Part shown: in pieces, positions 26,273 to 33,993 of the stretch
Position numbering within the stretch: the stretch's first letter is position 1
Layout: each line of letters begins with the position of its first letter
NCBI RefSeq assembly: GCF_027474825.1
Contig: NZ_CP107030.1
Span: 1,742,529 to 1,806,528, forward strand
DNA from: Maribacter halichondriae
GTDB taxonomy: Bacteria > Bacteroidota > Bacteroidia > Flavobacteriales > Flavobacteriaceae
Direction: 5' to 3'
Length of the DNA stretch: 64,000 bases
Position numbers and translations under genes: made by a program
Notes under the pieces: model-generated
Database searches by the model: none
Seen by the model: only the letters and a program-made list of their open reading frames with translations
What the model was told of the DNA's origin: nothing

Positions 26273-26508
26273 AAACGTATAAGTACAGAAAAGAAACAGA
26301 ACGCTATTCTCGAAAAGTCTCAATGGACGAGATTAAAAAGAATGGCTACAACCTGAACATTTCAAGATATGTAAGTACAGCTGAGGATGAAGTGCAAATT
26401 GACTTAGGGGAGGTAAATGAAAAGCTGACTTCTATCAACGAACGAATTGAACAGAAGACACTAGAACACAACGCATTCTTAAAAGAGTTGGGACTAAAAA
26501 TAATTTAA
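26149..26508 (+). CDS. hsdM: Type I restriction enzyme, M subunit (C-terminal part in shifted frame)
   Basis: This frame carries the missing HsdM tail from about 26178: EDDVLFINASEHFAKGKRQ, then IVETYKYRKETERYSRKVS, GYNLNISRYVSTA and a coiled-coil end (EVNEKLTSINERIEQKTLEHN). The ATG at 26149 is accidental: it lies in sequence that is coding in the other frame. The two parts form one gene of about 537 codons split by a single base. It ends the R-M operon; hairpin 2 lies about 150 bases further on. Apart from hairpin 2 and a promoter-like sequence, the 315-base gap to the permease gene shows nothing I can identify. Confidence 0.88.
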   Translation: MYFGTKKMQKEDDVLFINASEHFAKGKRQNTLAKKNIASIVETYKYRKETERYSRKVSMDEIKKNGYNLNISRYVSTAEDEVQIDLGEVNEKLTSINERIEQKTLEHNAFLKELGLKII

Positions 26509-26658
26509 AGAAAGCCGAGAGCAAGTTTAATCATGCCATCTTACTAAATTTAATAGGTGTATTTAAGACCACCTTTTTTGAACTCTTTACATTAATCCTA
26601 TTAAACTTGATTTCATAATAGCCACTATAACCTCTAAAACAAACTTTAAAAACCCAAT

Positions 26659-26690
26659 ACTCTTTACAAAATCCGCTTTTTGTAAAGAGT
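26659..26690. repeat. Hairpin 2 at right edge of the R-M island
   Basis: Perfect 13-bp arms ACTCTTTACAAAA and TTTTGTAAAGAGT around the 6-base loop TCCGCT. The arm sequence CTCTTTAC and loop length match hairpin 1 at 19355-19392. It follows the R-M operon by about 150 bases. No T-run directly follows the stem, so it is not a standard terminator. Confidence 0.75.
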
Positions 26691-26748
26691 TATAATTTTG
26701 TCAAATGTTGATGCGGACCAAAAAATTGTCTCCCCCAACACCCAATTA

Positions 26749-26779
26749 TTGACGCTCGATATTGCATCGTATCTTTTTG
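26749..26779 (+). promoter_or_regulatory. Candidate promoter for the LctP/dehydrogenase operon
   Basis: TTG at 26749-26751 and TATCTTTTTG at 26770-26779 lie 18 bases apart, near the Bacteroidota -33/-7 arrangement (TTG and TAnnTTTG, here with extra T residues). The downstream permease ATG is at 26824. Moderate fit only. Confidence 0.4.
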
Positions 26780-26823
26780 TATTTTCAATAACTCCTACAA
26801 AACCCTTGTAAAACCAAACCCGT

Positions 26824-27672
26824 ATGTCTGGATCCGTCCTTGCGCTATTGGCTTTTTCGCCCATACTATTGGCTGCCATTCTGCTTGTAGGTTTTCGGGT
26901 ACCCGCCAAAAAAGCCATGCCAGTCTCATTTTTGGCCACTGCCGCAATGGCCCTAGCGATTTGGGATATTCCGATTTTGGATCTAGTGGCATCGACTATT
27001 CAAGGGCTGTTTATCACATTTGACATTCTGTATATCATTTTCGGCGCTATTGTGCTCTTGAACCTCCTCAAATATTCAAGGGCCTTGAAAGTGATACGTG
27101 AGGGCTTTGCAGACATATCGAACGATAGAAGGGTGCAGGTAGTGATCATCGCCTGGCTGTTCGGTTCGTTTATCGAGGGCGCCGCAGGCTTCGGTACCCC
27201 TGCGGCCATAGTCGCACCCCTGCTGGTGGGCTTGCGGTTTCCTGCATTTTGTGCAGTAATGTTGGGCATGATGGTACAGAGTACGCCCGTATCTTTTGGC
27301 GCCTTGGGCACTCCGATATTGGTAGGGGTCAGTGGGGGTATCCAAAGCCCTGAACTCACGGCCGAACTCCTCGCCTCCAGTTTGGAATTTTCTGAATATA
27401 TTCAATTGGTAACCGTAAATGTGGCGCTCTTGCATGGCATAACGGGCATTTTGATGCCTACGCTGATGGTGTGTATGATGTGCCGTTTTTTTGGTAAAAA
27501 CAAATCTTGGAAAGAGGGCCTGCGCATACTGCCCTTCACTATTTTCGGGGGTCTCGCCTTTACGATCCCCTATGTGTTGACAGGTCTTTTTTTGGGGCCT
27601 GAATTTCCTTCGTTGCTCGGGTCCTTGATCGCTATACCCATTGTCGTACTTGCCGCAAAACGGGGGTTTTGA
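26824..27672 (+). CDS. lctP: LctP-family 2-hydroxyacid permease (N-terminal part, frameshifted)
   Basis: N-terminal half of an L-lactate/glycolate permease. Hydrophobic helices begin at once ([19 protein letters not shown]), and the family segments [21 protein letters not shown] and [17 protein letters not shown] are intact. The frame stops at TGA 27670, just after AKRGF, at a point where the family continues in a soluble loop. The next frame begins at once with [11 protein letters not shown]. One added T in the run TTTT at 27667-27670 (or one added G in GGGGG before it) joins both halves into one protein of about 556 residues, normal for LctP. The pair is therefore one gene with a one-base deletion or a sequencing error, not two subunits. 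Confidence 0.88.
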   Translation: MSGSVLALLAFSPILLAAILLVGFRVPAKKAMPVSFLATAAMALAIWDIPILDLVASTIQGLFITFDILYIIFGAIVLLNLLKYSRALKVIREGFADISNDRRVQVVIIAWLFGSFIEGAAGFGTPAAIVAPLLVGLRFPAFCAVMLGMMVQSTPVSFGALGTPILVGVSGGIQSPELTAELLASSLEFSEYIQLVTVNVALLHGITGILMPTLMVCMMCRFFGKNKSWKEGLRILPFTIFGGLAFTIPYVLTGLFLGPEFPSLLGSLIAIPIVVLAAKRGF

Positions 27673-28490
27673 TCCCGAAGAAAACATGGGACTTTGACGA
27701 AGAAAAAAATTGGCCTAAATCATGGTTCGGTACTTTAGACGTAAAATTGAACGATGAGGGCGGGCATAAAAAAATGCCCTTGGCCAAAGCATGGTTGCCC
27801 TATTTACTCATGGCCGGGCTGTTGGTAGTATCGCGACTTCCGCAACTGCCTTTTAAATCCTGGTTGACCAATATCAAGATCGCATGGCCAGAGATATTGG
27901 GTACTTCCATTTCGGCATCGAGTAGTCCGCTCTATCTGCCCGGTACTATTTTGCTTCTAGCGGGGATCCTGACCATTGGACTGCACCAAATGAAGGCCGC
28001 CGATGTCAAGACCGCTTTTGGCGATAGTGCCAAAATGCTTTTGGGTGCCGGGTTCGTACTGGTTTTTACGGTTCCCATGGTGCGAATCTATATCAATTCT
28101 GGTGTAAACCCGTCTGAACTTCCTGGCATGCCCATCGCCATGGCGGAATGGGTGGCGGGTGCCGTGGGCGATGTGTACCCCATGTTCGCTCCTTCCATCG
28201 GGGCCCTGGGTGCCTTTATCGCTGGTAGCAATACGGTAAGCAATTTGATGTTCGGCTTGTTCCAGTTCGGGGTGGCGACGAAACTGGCGATGCCCCCGGT
28301 TATCATTGTGGCGTTGCAGGCCGTGGGCGCGGCAGCGGGCAATATGATCGCGATCCATAACGTCGTGGCCGCTTCGGCCACCGTCGGCTTTCTTGGAAAG
28401 GAAGGTATGGTACTCAGAAAGACCATAGTGCCCACCATTTATTATTTGTTGGTAGTTGGCATTTTAGGACTAATTTTTATTTACTTGTAA
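27669..28490 (+). CDS. lctP: LctP-family permease (C-terminal part)
   Basis: Continuation of the preceding permease in the next frame, overlapping it by four bases. The assigned TTG start at 27669 is probably not used. It contains the loop [17 protein letters not shown] and the second set of helices, with the family-typical [20 protein letters not shown] and [21 protein letters not shown] near the end. LctP proteins import L- or D-lactate and, in the GlcA branch, glycolate. The dehydrogenase gene begins five bases after this stop, so permease and enzyme are co-transcribed. Confidence 0.88.
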   Translation: MIPKKTWDFDEEKNWPKSWFGTLDVKLNDEGGHKKMPLAKAWLPYLLMAGLLVVSRLPQLPFKSWLTNIKIAWPEILGTSISASSSPLYLPGTILLLAGILTIGLHQMKAADVKTAFGDSAKMLLGAGFVLVFTVPMVRIYINSGVNPSELPGMPIAMAEWVAGAVGDVYPMFAPSIGALGAFIAGSNTVSNLMFGLFQFGVATKLAMPPVIIVALQAVGAAAGNMIAIHNVVAASATVGFLGKEGMVLRKTIVPTIYYLLVVGILGLIFIYL

Positions 28491-28494
28491 ACGA

Positions 28495-31374
28495 ATGGAA
28501 GTGACAGCTATATTCGACAGTTTAAAAAATTCGATCAAGGGGGATGTGCTCGTTGACGATTACTCTTTGGGCATGTACGCCACCGATGCCAGCATCTACC
28601 AAATACGCCCCATTGCCATCGTACTGCCGAAAGACGATCAAGATGTAAAGGAAGCCGTTGCCTTGGCCTATAAAAATGGAATAACGATACTCCCCAGAGG
28701 TGCAGGAACCAGCTTGGCAGGGCAAACGGTCGGGGAATCCCTCATTTTGGATTTCTCAAAGTATATGAACTCCGTTTTGGAAATCAATTCGGCCGAAAAA
28801 TGGGTGCGGGTGCAACCGGGCATGGCCAGGGATGATCTAAATGCACTATTGGAACCACATGGGCTACACTTCGCGCCAGATCCCGCAACAAGCAGTCGGG
28901 CGAATGTCGGTGGCATGGTCGGCAACAATTCCTCGGGCACCAAAAGTATCTTGTACGGTAAGACCGTCGACCATGTGCTGGAAACAAAGGTGCTGCTTGC
29001 CGAAGGCACCGAACTGCATTTCGAAAATTGCCCGCCCGAGACCTATCGAAAAAAAGCAGCTCAAAACAATAGGGAGGGGGAAATTTATAGCGCTTTCGAG
29101 AACCTGATCAAAAGCCATTCCGAGGAAATCAAAGAGCGCTTCCCTAAAGTGATGAGACGGGTCGGCGGCTATAATCTGGATGAATTCGTGTATACCGACC
29201 AATGGAACCTGGGCAAGCTGGTCTGTGGTAGCGAGGGCACTTTGGCAACTACCTTGGAACTCAAACTGAATTTGGTGGATCTGCCCAAACATAAATCGGT
29301 CTGTGTCGTTCATTTTTCGGAAGTTTTGGAGGCCATCTCGGCGGTTGAGGGTATGTTGAAATACAAGCCTTCCGCAGTGGAAATATTGGATAATACGGTT
29401 GTGGATCTGAGTCGGTCGAATCTGACCACCAAACACCATTGCCATTTTTTGGAAGGGGATCCCGCAGCTATTCTGATCGTTGAATTCTACGGTAATACTT
29501 CGGAGGATGTTCTCGACCGACCAAAAAAAATGATCGAGGAACTCAAGGCCAAGGGCTTTGGCTATGCTTATCCCCTTTTCCCGGAAGGGGAAGCTTATAA
29601 TGACGTTTGGGTCATCCGCAAAAAGGGGCTGGGGTTAATGCTCGGTTTAAAGGGAAATAAAAAACCCTTGGCTTTTATCGAAGATGCGGGCATTCCTTCC
29701 GAACATTTGCCCGAATACATCGATCGCGTCTTGAAGGTCTGTGAAAAACATCAAACCAAAGCGGCCATGTATGCCCACGCCAGTGTTGGGGTTATTCATG
29801 TGCGCCCCATTCTCGATTTGCGGCTGGCCAAAGATATCGAACGCCTAAAGCACATTGCCGAAGACACTTTTAAATTGGTAATGGAATATGGAGGGTCTTG
29901 GAGCGGGGAACATGGCGATGGCCTCGTACGAAGCGCCTACAACAAACGCTTTTTTGGGGTACCCCTATACAACGCTTTTCTTGAGGTCAAAAAGCTGTTC
30001 GATCCGAAGAATTTGATGAACCCCGGTAAAATTTTGGAAGCCCAGAGCATCGAAAAAAATCTACGTTATGGTACATCCTATAAAGATGATGCCGTAAAAA
30101 CGGAATATAATTATAAGGAGGAGGAAGGTTTTGAGTCTGCGGTACATATGTGTTCAGGTGTTGGGGAATGTCGCAAGGTCTTGGGCGGAACCATGTGCCC
30201 GAGTTTTAAGGCTACCCGCGACGAGGAGCACTCTACCCGCGGACGCGCCAATGCATTGCGAATGGCAATGTCAAATCAGTTTGGGCCTGAAGGATTATCA
30301 AGTGATCGTTTGCATGATGTGATGGATCTATGCCTTTCTTGTAAGGCCTGTAAATCGGAATGCCCCAGTAATGTGGATATGGCCAAAATGAAAAGCGATA
30401 CGCTACAAATGTATTATGATGCCCATGGTATTTCTTTACGGGATAAACTCATTCGAGATTCTGCCAAAGCGTCAAGCACTATCTCAGGATGGAAAGCGGG
30501 GATCGTAAATTCAGTTCAAAAAAGTGGTTTGTTCAAGTCCGTTTTAGAACGTACCGCCAAGTTCGACAAGCGAAGAACTTTGCCCGATTTTGCAAAAGAG
30601 CCCTTTTATAAATGGTTCGAGAAGCATGCGAAAAAGACCAATACAGGTGCTAAAAAAGTGGTCTTGTTTGCCGATACCTATTTGAACTATCATGAACCCA
30701 ATATCGGGATCAGTGCTTTGGCACTTTTGAATTCCTGTGGCTATGAGGTGATCTTGGCGAATGTCGGATGCTGTCAACGGCCAAAGATTTCACACGGTTT
30801 TCTAAGGGATGCCAAAAGAGATGGTCAAAAGACCATCGACAGACTAAAGCCCTTTTTAGACCAAGGGTTGAAAGTGGTGGTCTGCGAACCAAGTTGCGCT
30901 TCCGCATTGAACGATGACCTACCCGATCTGATCGCCGATCAGGAAATTGCCGAACAATTAAAGAACGGGGTCATGATGATCGACGTATTTTTAGCGGACG
31001 AATATGAAAACGGCCGTTTGGATGTTGATTTTGAACCTATATCAAATGGTGTCGTGATCCACGGGCATTGTCATCAAAAAGCCCTGTATGGTACCAATAG
31101 CATGAAGTCCTTGTTGAAACACCATAAAAACGCGATCAGTGAAATTCCATCTGGATGCTGTGGAATGGCAGGCTCCTTCGGATACGAAACAGAGCATTAT
31201 GAGCTGTCAAAAAAAATCGGTAATGAAATTCTTTTCCCGGCAATAGAGCAATTGAACGAAGACCACGAATTGGTGGCCTGCGGTTTTAGCTGCCGCCATC
31301 AAATAGCACATTTTACCAAGGCAAGACCCAAACATTTTGTCGAAGTAATAAAAGCGACAAAAACCTTAATTTAG
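28495..31374 (+). CDS. FAD- and Fe-S-binding 2-hydroxyacid dehydrogenase (GlcD/GlcF-type fusion)
   Basis: 959-aa respiratory dehydrogenase that oxidises a 2-hydroxyacid (D-lactate, glycolate or similar) and passes electrons onward. The first 530 residues are a GlcD/Dld-like FAD flavoprotein: FAD-binding PRGAGTSLAGQTVG and GGMVGNNSSGTKSILYGKT, and the C-terminal GGSWSGEHGDGLVRS and PKNLMNPGKI. Then come iron-sulfur cysteines, including CLSCKACKSECPSNVDMAKM. The last 300 residues are GlcF/GlpC-like CCG domains (NVGCCQRPK, PSGCCGMAGSFGYE). Fusion of both parts in one chain is like E. coli YdiJ. It is linked to the LctP permease upstream and to an aminotransferase 24 bases downstream. With a glyoxylate-type aminotransferase adjacent, glycolate is a good candidate substrate, though lactate is not excluded. 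Confidence 0.85.
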   Translation: MEVTAIFDSLKNSIKGDVLVDDYSLGMYATDASIYQIRPIAIVLPKDDQDVKEAVALAYKNGITILPRGAGTSLAGQTVGESLILDFSKYMNSVLEINSAEKWVRVQPGMARDDLNALLEPHGLHFAPDPATSSRANVGGMVGNNSSGTKSILYGKTVDHVLETKVLLAEGTELHFENCPPETYRKKAAQNNREGEIYSAFENLIKSHSEEIKERFPKVMRRVGGYNLDEFVYTDQWNLGKLVCGSEGTLATTLELKLNLVDLPKHKSVCVVHFSEVLEAISAVEGMLKYKPSAVEILDNTVVDLSRSNLTTKHHCHFLEGDPAAILIVEFYGNTSEDVLDRPKKMIEELKAKGFGYAYPLFPEGEAYNDVWVIRKKGLGLMLGLKGNKKPLAFIEDAGIPSEHLPEYIDRVLKVCEKHQTKAAMYAHASVGVIHVRPILDLRLAKDIERLKHIAEDTFKLVMEYGGSWSGEHGDGLVRSAYNKRFFGVPLYNAFLEVKKLFDPKNLMNPGKILEAQSIEKNLRYGTSYKDDAVKTEYNYKEEEGFESAVHMCSGVGECRKVLGGTMCPSFKATRDEEHSTRGRANALRMAMSNQFGPEGLSSDRLHDVMDLCLSCKACKSECPSNVDMAKMKSDTLQMYYDAHGISLRDKLIRDSAKASSTISGWKAGIVNSVQKSGLFKSVLERTAKFDKRRTLPDFAKEPFYKWFEKHAKKTNTGAKKVVLFADTYLNYHEPNIGISALALLNSCGYEVILANVGCCQRPKISHGFLRDAKRDGQKTIDRLKPFLDQGLKVVVCEPSCASALNDDLPDLIADQEIAEQLKNGVMMIDVFLADEYENGRLDVDFEPISNGVVIHGHCHQKALYGTNSMKSLLKHHKNAISEIPSGCCGMAGSFGYETEHYELSKKIGNEILFPAIEQLNEDHELVACGFSCRHQIAHFTKARPKHFVEVIKATKTLI

Positions 31375-31398
31375 AAACCGATTAAAATACATACACCC

Positions 31399-32046
31399 AT
31401 GGAGAATTTTGGAGAAATGAAAACCAGTACAAGAGTTTTAATGGGCCCAGGGCCTAGTGATGCACATCCTAGGGTTTTGAGGGCAATGGCAACGCCCTTG
31501 ATCGGCCATTTGGATCCCGAGTTTTTGGTCGTTATGGATGATATTAAGGCCATGGTACAAGAAACCTTGCAGACCAAAAACCCATTGACCTTTGTGGTTT
31601 CGGCTCCAGGTAGTGCAGGTATGGAAACCTGTTTGGTAAATTTATTGGAACCCGGTGATGAGGCGGTTATTTGTATTCATGGGGTTTTTGGCACCCGCTT
31701 GGCGGATATCGCGGAACGTTGTGGCGCAAAGGTTATTACCGTGGAAGCAGATTGGGGAACACCTATAAATGCGGAGGATGTAAAAAAGGCCTTGGCCAGT
31801 TGCAATCCGAAACTACTCGCCATTGTACATGCCGAAACTTCGACGGGCGTTTTACAACCCTTGGAAGAAATAAGTAAAATGACCAAAGAAGTAGGCGCTT
31901 TGTTGGTGGTCGATGCAGTTACCTCCTATTGTGGAACCGCGCTGAAAGTAGATGAATGGGGAATAGATGCCCTGTATTCAGGAAGTCAAAAATGTTTGAG
32001 CGCACCCCGGGACTTTCCCCGGTTACCTTTAGCCAAGCAGCAATAG
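31399..32046 (+). CDS. Class V aminotransferase, alanine/serine-glyoxylate type (N-terminal part, frameshifted)
   Basis: PLP-dependent aminotransferase of the AGT/SGAT family, converting glyoxylate to glycine with alanine or serine as donor. The ATG at 31399 leads to [20 protein letters not shown] and the substrate-site segment [17 protein letters not shown], then [28 protein letters not shown] and [10 protein letters not shown] contain the PLP-interacting Asp and the catalytic Lys. After SAP the frame fails. The expected [10 protein letters not shown] is in the next frame, and one added C in CCCC at 32005-32008 restores it. The gene follows the dehydrogenase by 24 bases, so glyoxylate made by the dehydrogenase could go directly to glycine. 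Related class V enzymes such as phosphonate transaminases are alternatives. Confidence 0.85.
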   Translation: MENFGEMKTSTRVLMGPGPSDAHPRVLRAMATPLIGHLDPEFLVVMDDIKAMVQETLQTKNPLTFVVSAPGSAGMETCLVNLLEPGDEAVICIHGVFGTRLADIAERCGAKVITVEADWGTPINAEDVKKALASCNPKLLAIVHAETSTGVLQPLEEISKMTKEVGALLVVDAVTSYCGTALKVDEWGIDALYSGSQKCLSAPRDFPRLPLAKQQ

Positions 32047-32510
32047 ATGTGCTCGACAATAGGAAAACAAAGGTACAGAGCTGGTTTTTAGACCTGACGA
32101 TGGTCAAGAATTACTGGGCGGGTGCCAAAAGGGCCTATCATCATACCGCTCCCGTTTCTGCTATGTTCGCAATGCGGGAAGCACTCCGTATTGTCTTGGA
32201 AGAAGGTTTGGAGAATCGATTCAAGCGCCATCAGAAAAATCACGAATTATTACGGGATGGTCTAGAAGCAATGGGCTTTGAGTTTCTAGTGGAAAAACAA
32301 TATCGGCTACCCATGTTGAACGCCGTGGTCATACCCGATGGCGTCGACGAGGCTGAAGTGAGAAAGCGTTTGTTGAACGAATACAATATTGAAATAGGAG
32401 GTGGCCTTGGCCCCTATGCCGGAAAAATATGGCGCATCGGACTCATGGGTGAAAGCTCGACTCCCAATCATGTAAATATGTTATTGGCCGCCTTGAAAGC
32501 AGTTATGTAG
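31956..32510 (+). CDS. Class V aminotransferase (C-terminal part)
   Basis: The C-terminal portion, true coding from about 32009 ([16 protein letters not shown]). The ATG at 31956 lies in the region coded in the other frame. It contains [20 protein letters not shown], a family segment near the substrate site, and [18 protein letters not shown], which bears the substrate-carboxylate Arg. Together with the first part the gene would encode about 370 aa, a normal length. It ends 108 bases before the APC permease. Confidence 0.85.
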   Translation: MGNRCPVFRKSKMFERTPGLSPVTFSQAAIDVLDNRKTKVQSWFLDLTMVKNYWAGAKRAYHHTAPVSAMFAMREALRIVLEEGLENRFKRHQKNHELLRDGLEAMGFEFLVEKQYRLPMLNAVVIPDGVDEAEVRKRLLNEYNIEIGGGLGPYAGKIWRIGLMGESSTPNHVNMLLAALKAVM

Positions 32511-32618
32511 ACCCTGAGCGGTTATACTAAAAGGATTGCTTTTGATTGATCTTACAAAAAACGATCTCTCGCAATATCTATTTTCCGATTTCCTTGTTTT
32601 TTATAGCTTATTAAAACC

Positions 32619-33902
32619 ATGAACCCAAAACAAAAAATAGGTTGGAAAACGGCAGCGGCCTTGGTCATCTCAAGTATGATCGGTACCGGCGTATTTACCA
32701 GTCTGGGTTTTCAATTGGCCGATATTCAAAATACTTGGAGTATCGTATTGGTTTGGGGGTTGGGTGGTGTATTTGCACTAATAGGGGCCTTTACCTATGC
32801 CGAACTGGGTACCAATTTCGATGAATCGGGCGGAGACTATATTTTTCTTTCCAAATTGATACACCCTTTGGTGGGCTATGTCTATGCTTGGATATCTTTA
32901 ACGGTCGGTTTTACAGCTCCCATTGCGATTTCGGTAATGGCGATGAAAAGTTATTTGAGTCCGATTAATCCATCGCTTTTTACTGATTGGTTTGGGGTCG
33001 GGGTCATCTTTATTTTAGCCGCGATGCATTCTGTAAGCATTGGTCAAAGTGGAAAATTTCACAATATTTCTACAGGTATTAAAATCGGTTTTATTCTTAT
33101 TCTCATCATACTAGGGTTTAGTTATGCTCCTGTTCATGAAAACGCCATTGACCTGAGTACGACATGGCAGGAGGAAATCTTTCTTCCGGGTTTTGCGGTT
33201 GCCTTATTATACGTGACCTATGCCTATACCGGTTGGAACTCTGCGGCTTATATTGTTGATGAAATAAAAGATGTGCGGCGCAACTTACCGAAGGCTTTGA
33301 TTATCGGTACGGCCTTCGTTACCATTTTGTTCGTGCTGTTACAAATTGTCTTCTTGAAGCATGCTTCCGTAGATCAACTATCGGGCAAAGTGGAAGTCGT
33401 ATTTATCGCATTCAATAACTTGTTTGGTGCTGAAGGGGGCAATTGGGTCAGTTATTTTATCGCCATTCAGCTTATCGCAACCGTTAGCGGGTATATGTGG
33501 ATCGGTTCTAGAGTTACTTTTGCCATGTCAAAAGACCACTCGTTATGGAGCAAACTGGCCGTAAAGAACACCAATGGCATACCCGTACGAGCGCTTTGGT
33601 TTCAGGCGGGAGTTAGCATTCTACTCACCTTGACCGGTACTTTTGAGGAAGTGCTTTTATATGCCAGTTTTGTGCTGCAGCTCATGGGAACCTTAACCGT
33701 TGCCTCGGTCTTTTGGTTGAAGGGAAGAAAAGGCGCTTATAAAAGTCCGTTCAAACCTTTTCTTCAAATCGCCTTCATACTTTTTAGCATTTGGATATTG
33801 GGGTATATGCTGTTCGAAAGGCCTCGGGAAAGTGCGATCGGGTTACTTTTTGTTGCCACGGGGGTGGGGACGTATTTTATGTCAAAAAGGAAGTTGAAAT
33901 AA
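32619..33902 (+). CDS. APC-family amino acid permease
   Basis: 427-aa inner-membrane transporter with about twelve helices. The first helix has the APC substrate-binding motif MIGTGVFTSLGF, followed by YAELGTNFDESGGDYIFL, typical of the family. It is 108 bases downstream of the aminotransferase and in the same direction, and could belong to the same transcription unit. An amino donor or product (serine, alanine, glycine) would be a logical substrate, but specificity is not readable from sequence. The basic tail SKRKLK closes the chain. Confidence 0.85.
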   Translation: MNPKQKIGWKTAAALVISSMIGTGVFTSLGFQLADIQNTWSIVLVWGLGGVFALIGAFTYAELGTNFDESGGDYIFLSKLIHPLVGYVYAWISLTVGFTAPIAISVMAMKSYLSPINPSLFTDWFGVGVIFILAAMHSVSIGQSGKFHNISTGIKIGFILILIILGFSYAPVHENAIDLSTTWQEEIFLPGFAVALLYVTYAYTGWNSAAYIVDEIKDVRRNLPKALIIGTAFVTILFVLLQIVFLKHASVDQLSGKVEVVFIAFNNLFGAEGGNWVSYFIAIQLIATVSGYMWIGSRVTFAMSKDHSLWSKLAVKNTNGIPVRALWFQAGVSILLTLTGTFEEVLLYASFVLQLMGTLTVASVFWLKGRKGAYKSPFKPFLQIAFILFSIWILGYMLFERPRESAIGLLFVATGVGTYFMSKRKLK

Positions 33903-33993
33903 TCTACTATTGAACCGTTCTTTCCCTTTTGATAGTGACACTATGTTTTTCGTAACAATAAATTTTACCTTTAAAGGGTAATCCATTGCTTCT

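Noticed and set aside
26659..26690. Reading hairpin 2 as a simple terminator of the R-M operon
   Set aside because: No T-run follows, and the sister hairpin lies between divergent genes where a terminator is not expected.
27076..27687. 203-aa minus-strand ORF inside lctP
   Set aside because: Shadow frame; the plus strand carries clear LctP family motifs.
28864..29445. 193-aa minus-strand ORF inside the FAD/Fe-S dehydrogenase
   Set aside because: Shadow of a well-conserved coding frame; no protein-like motif of its own.
31399..32510. Two separate small aminotransferases
   Set aside because: They are consecutive halves of one class V enzyme joined by one base.
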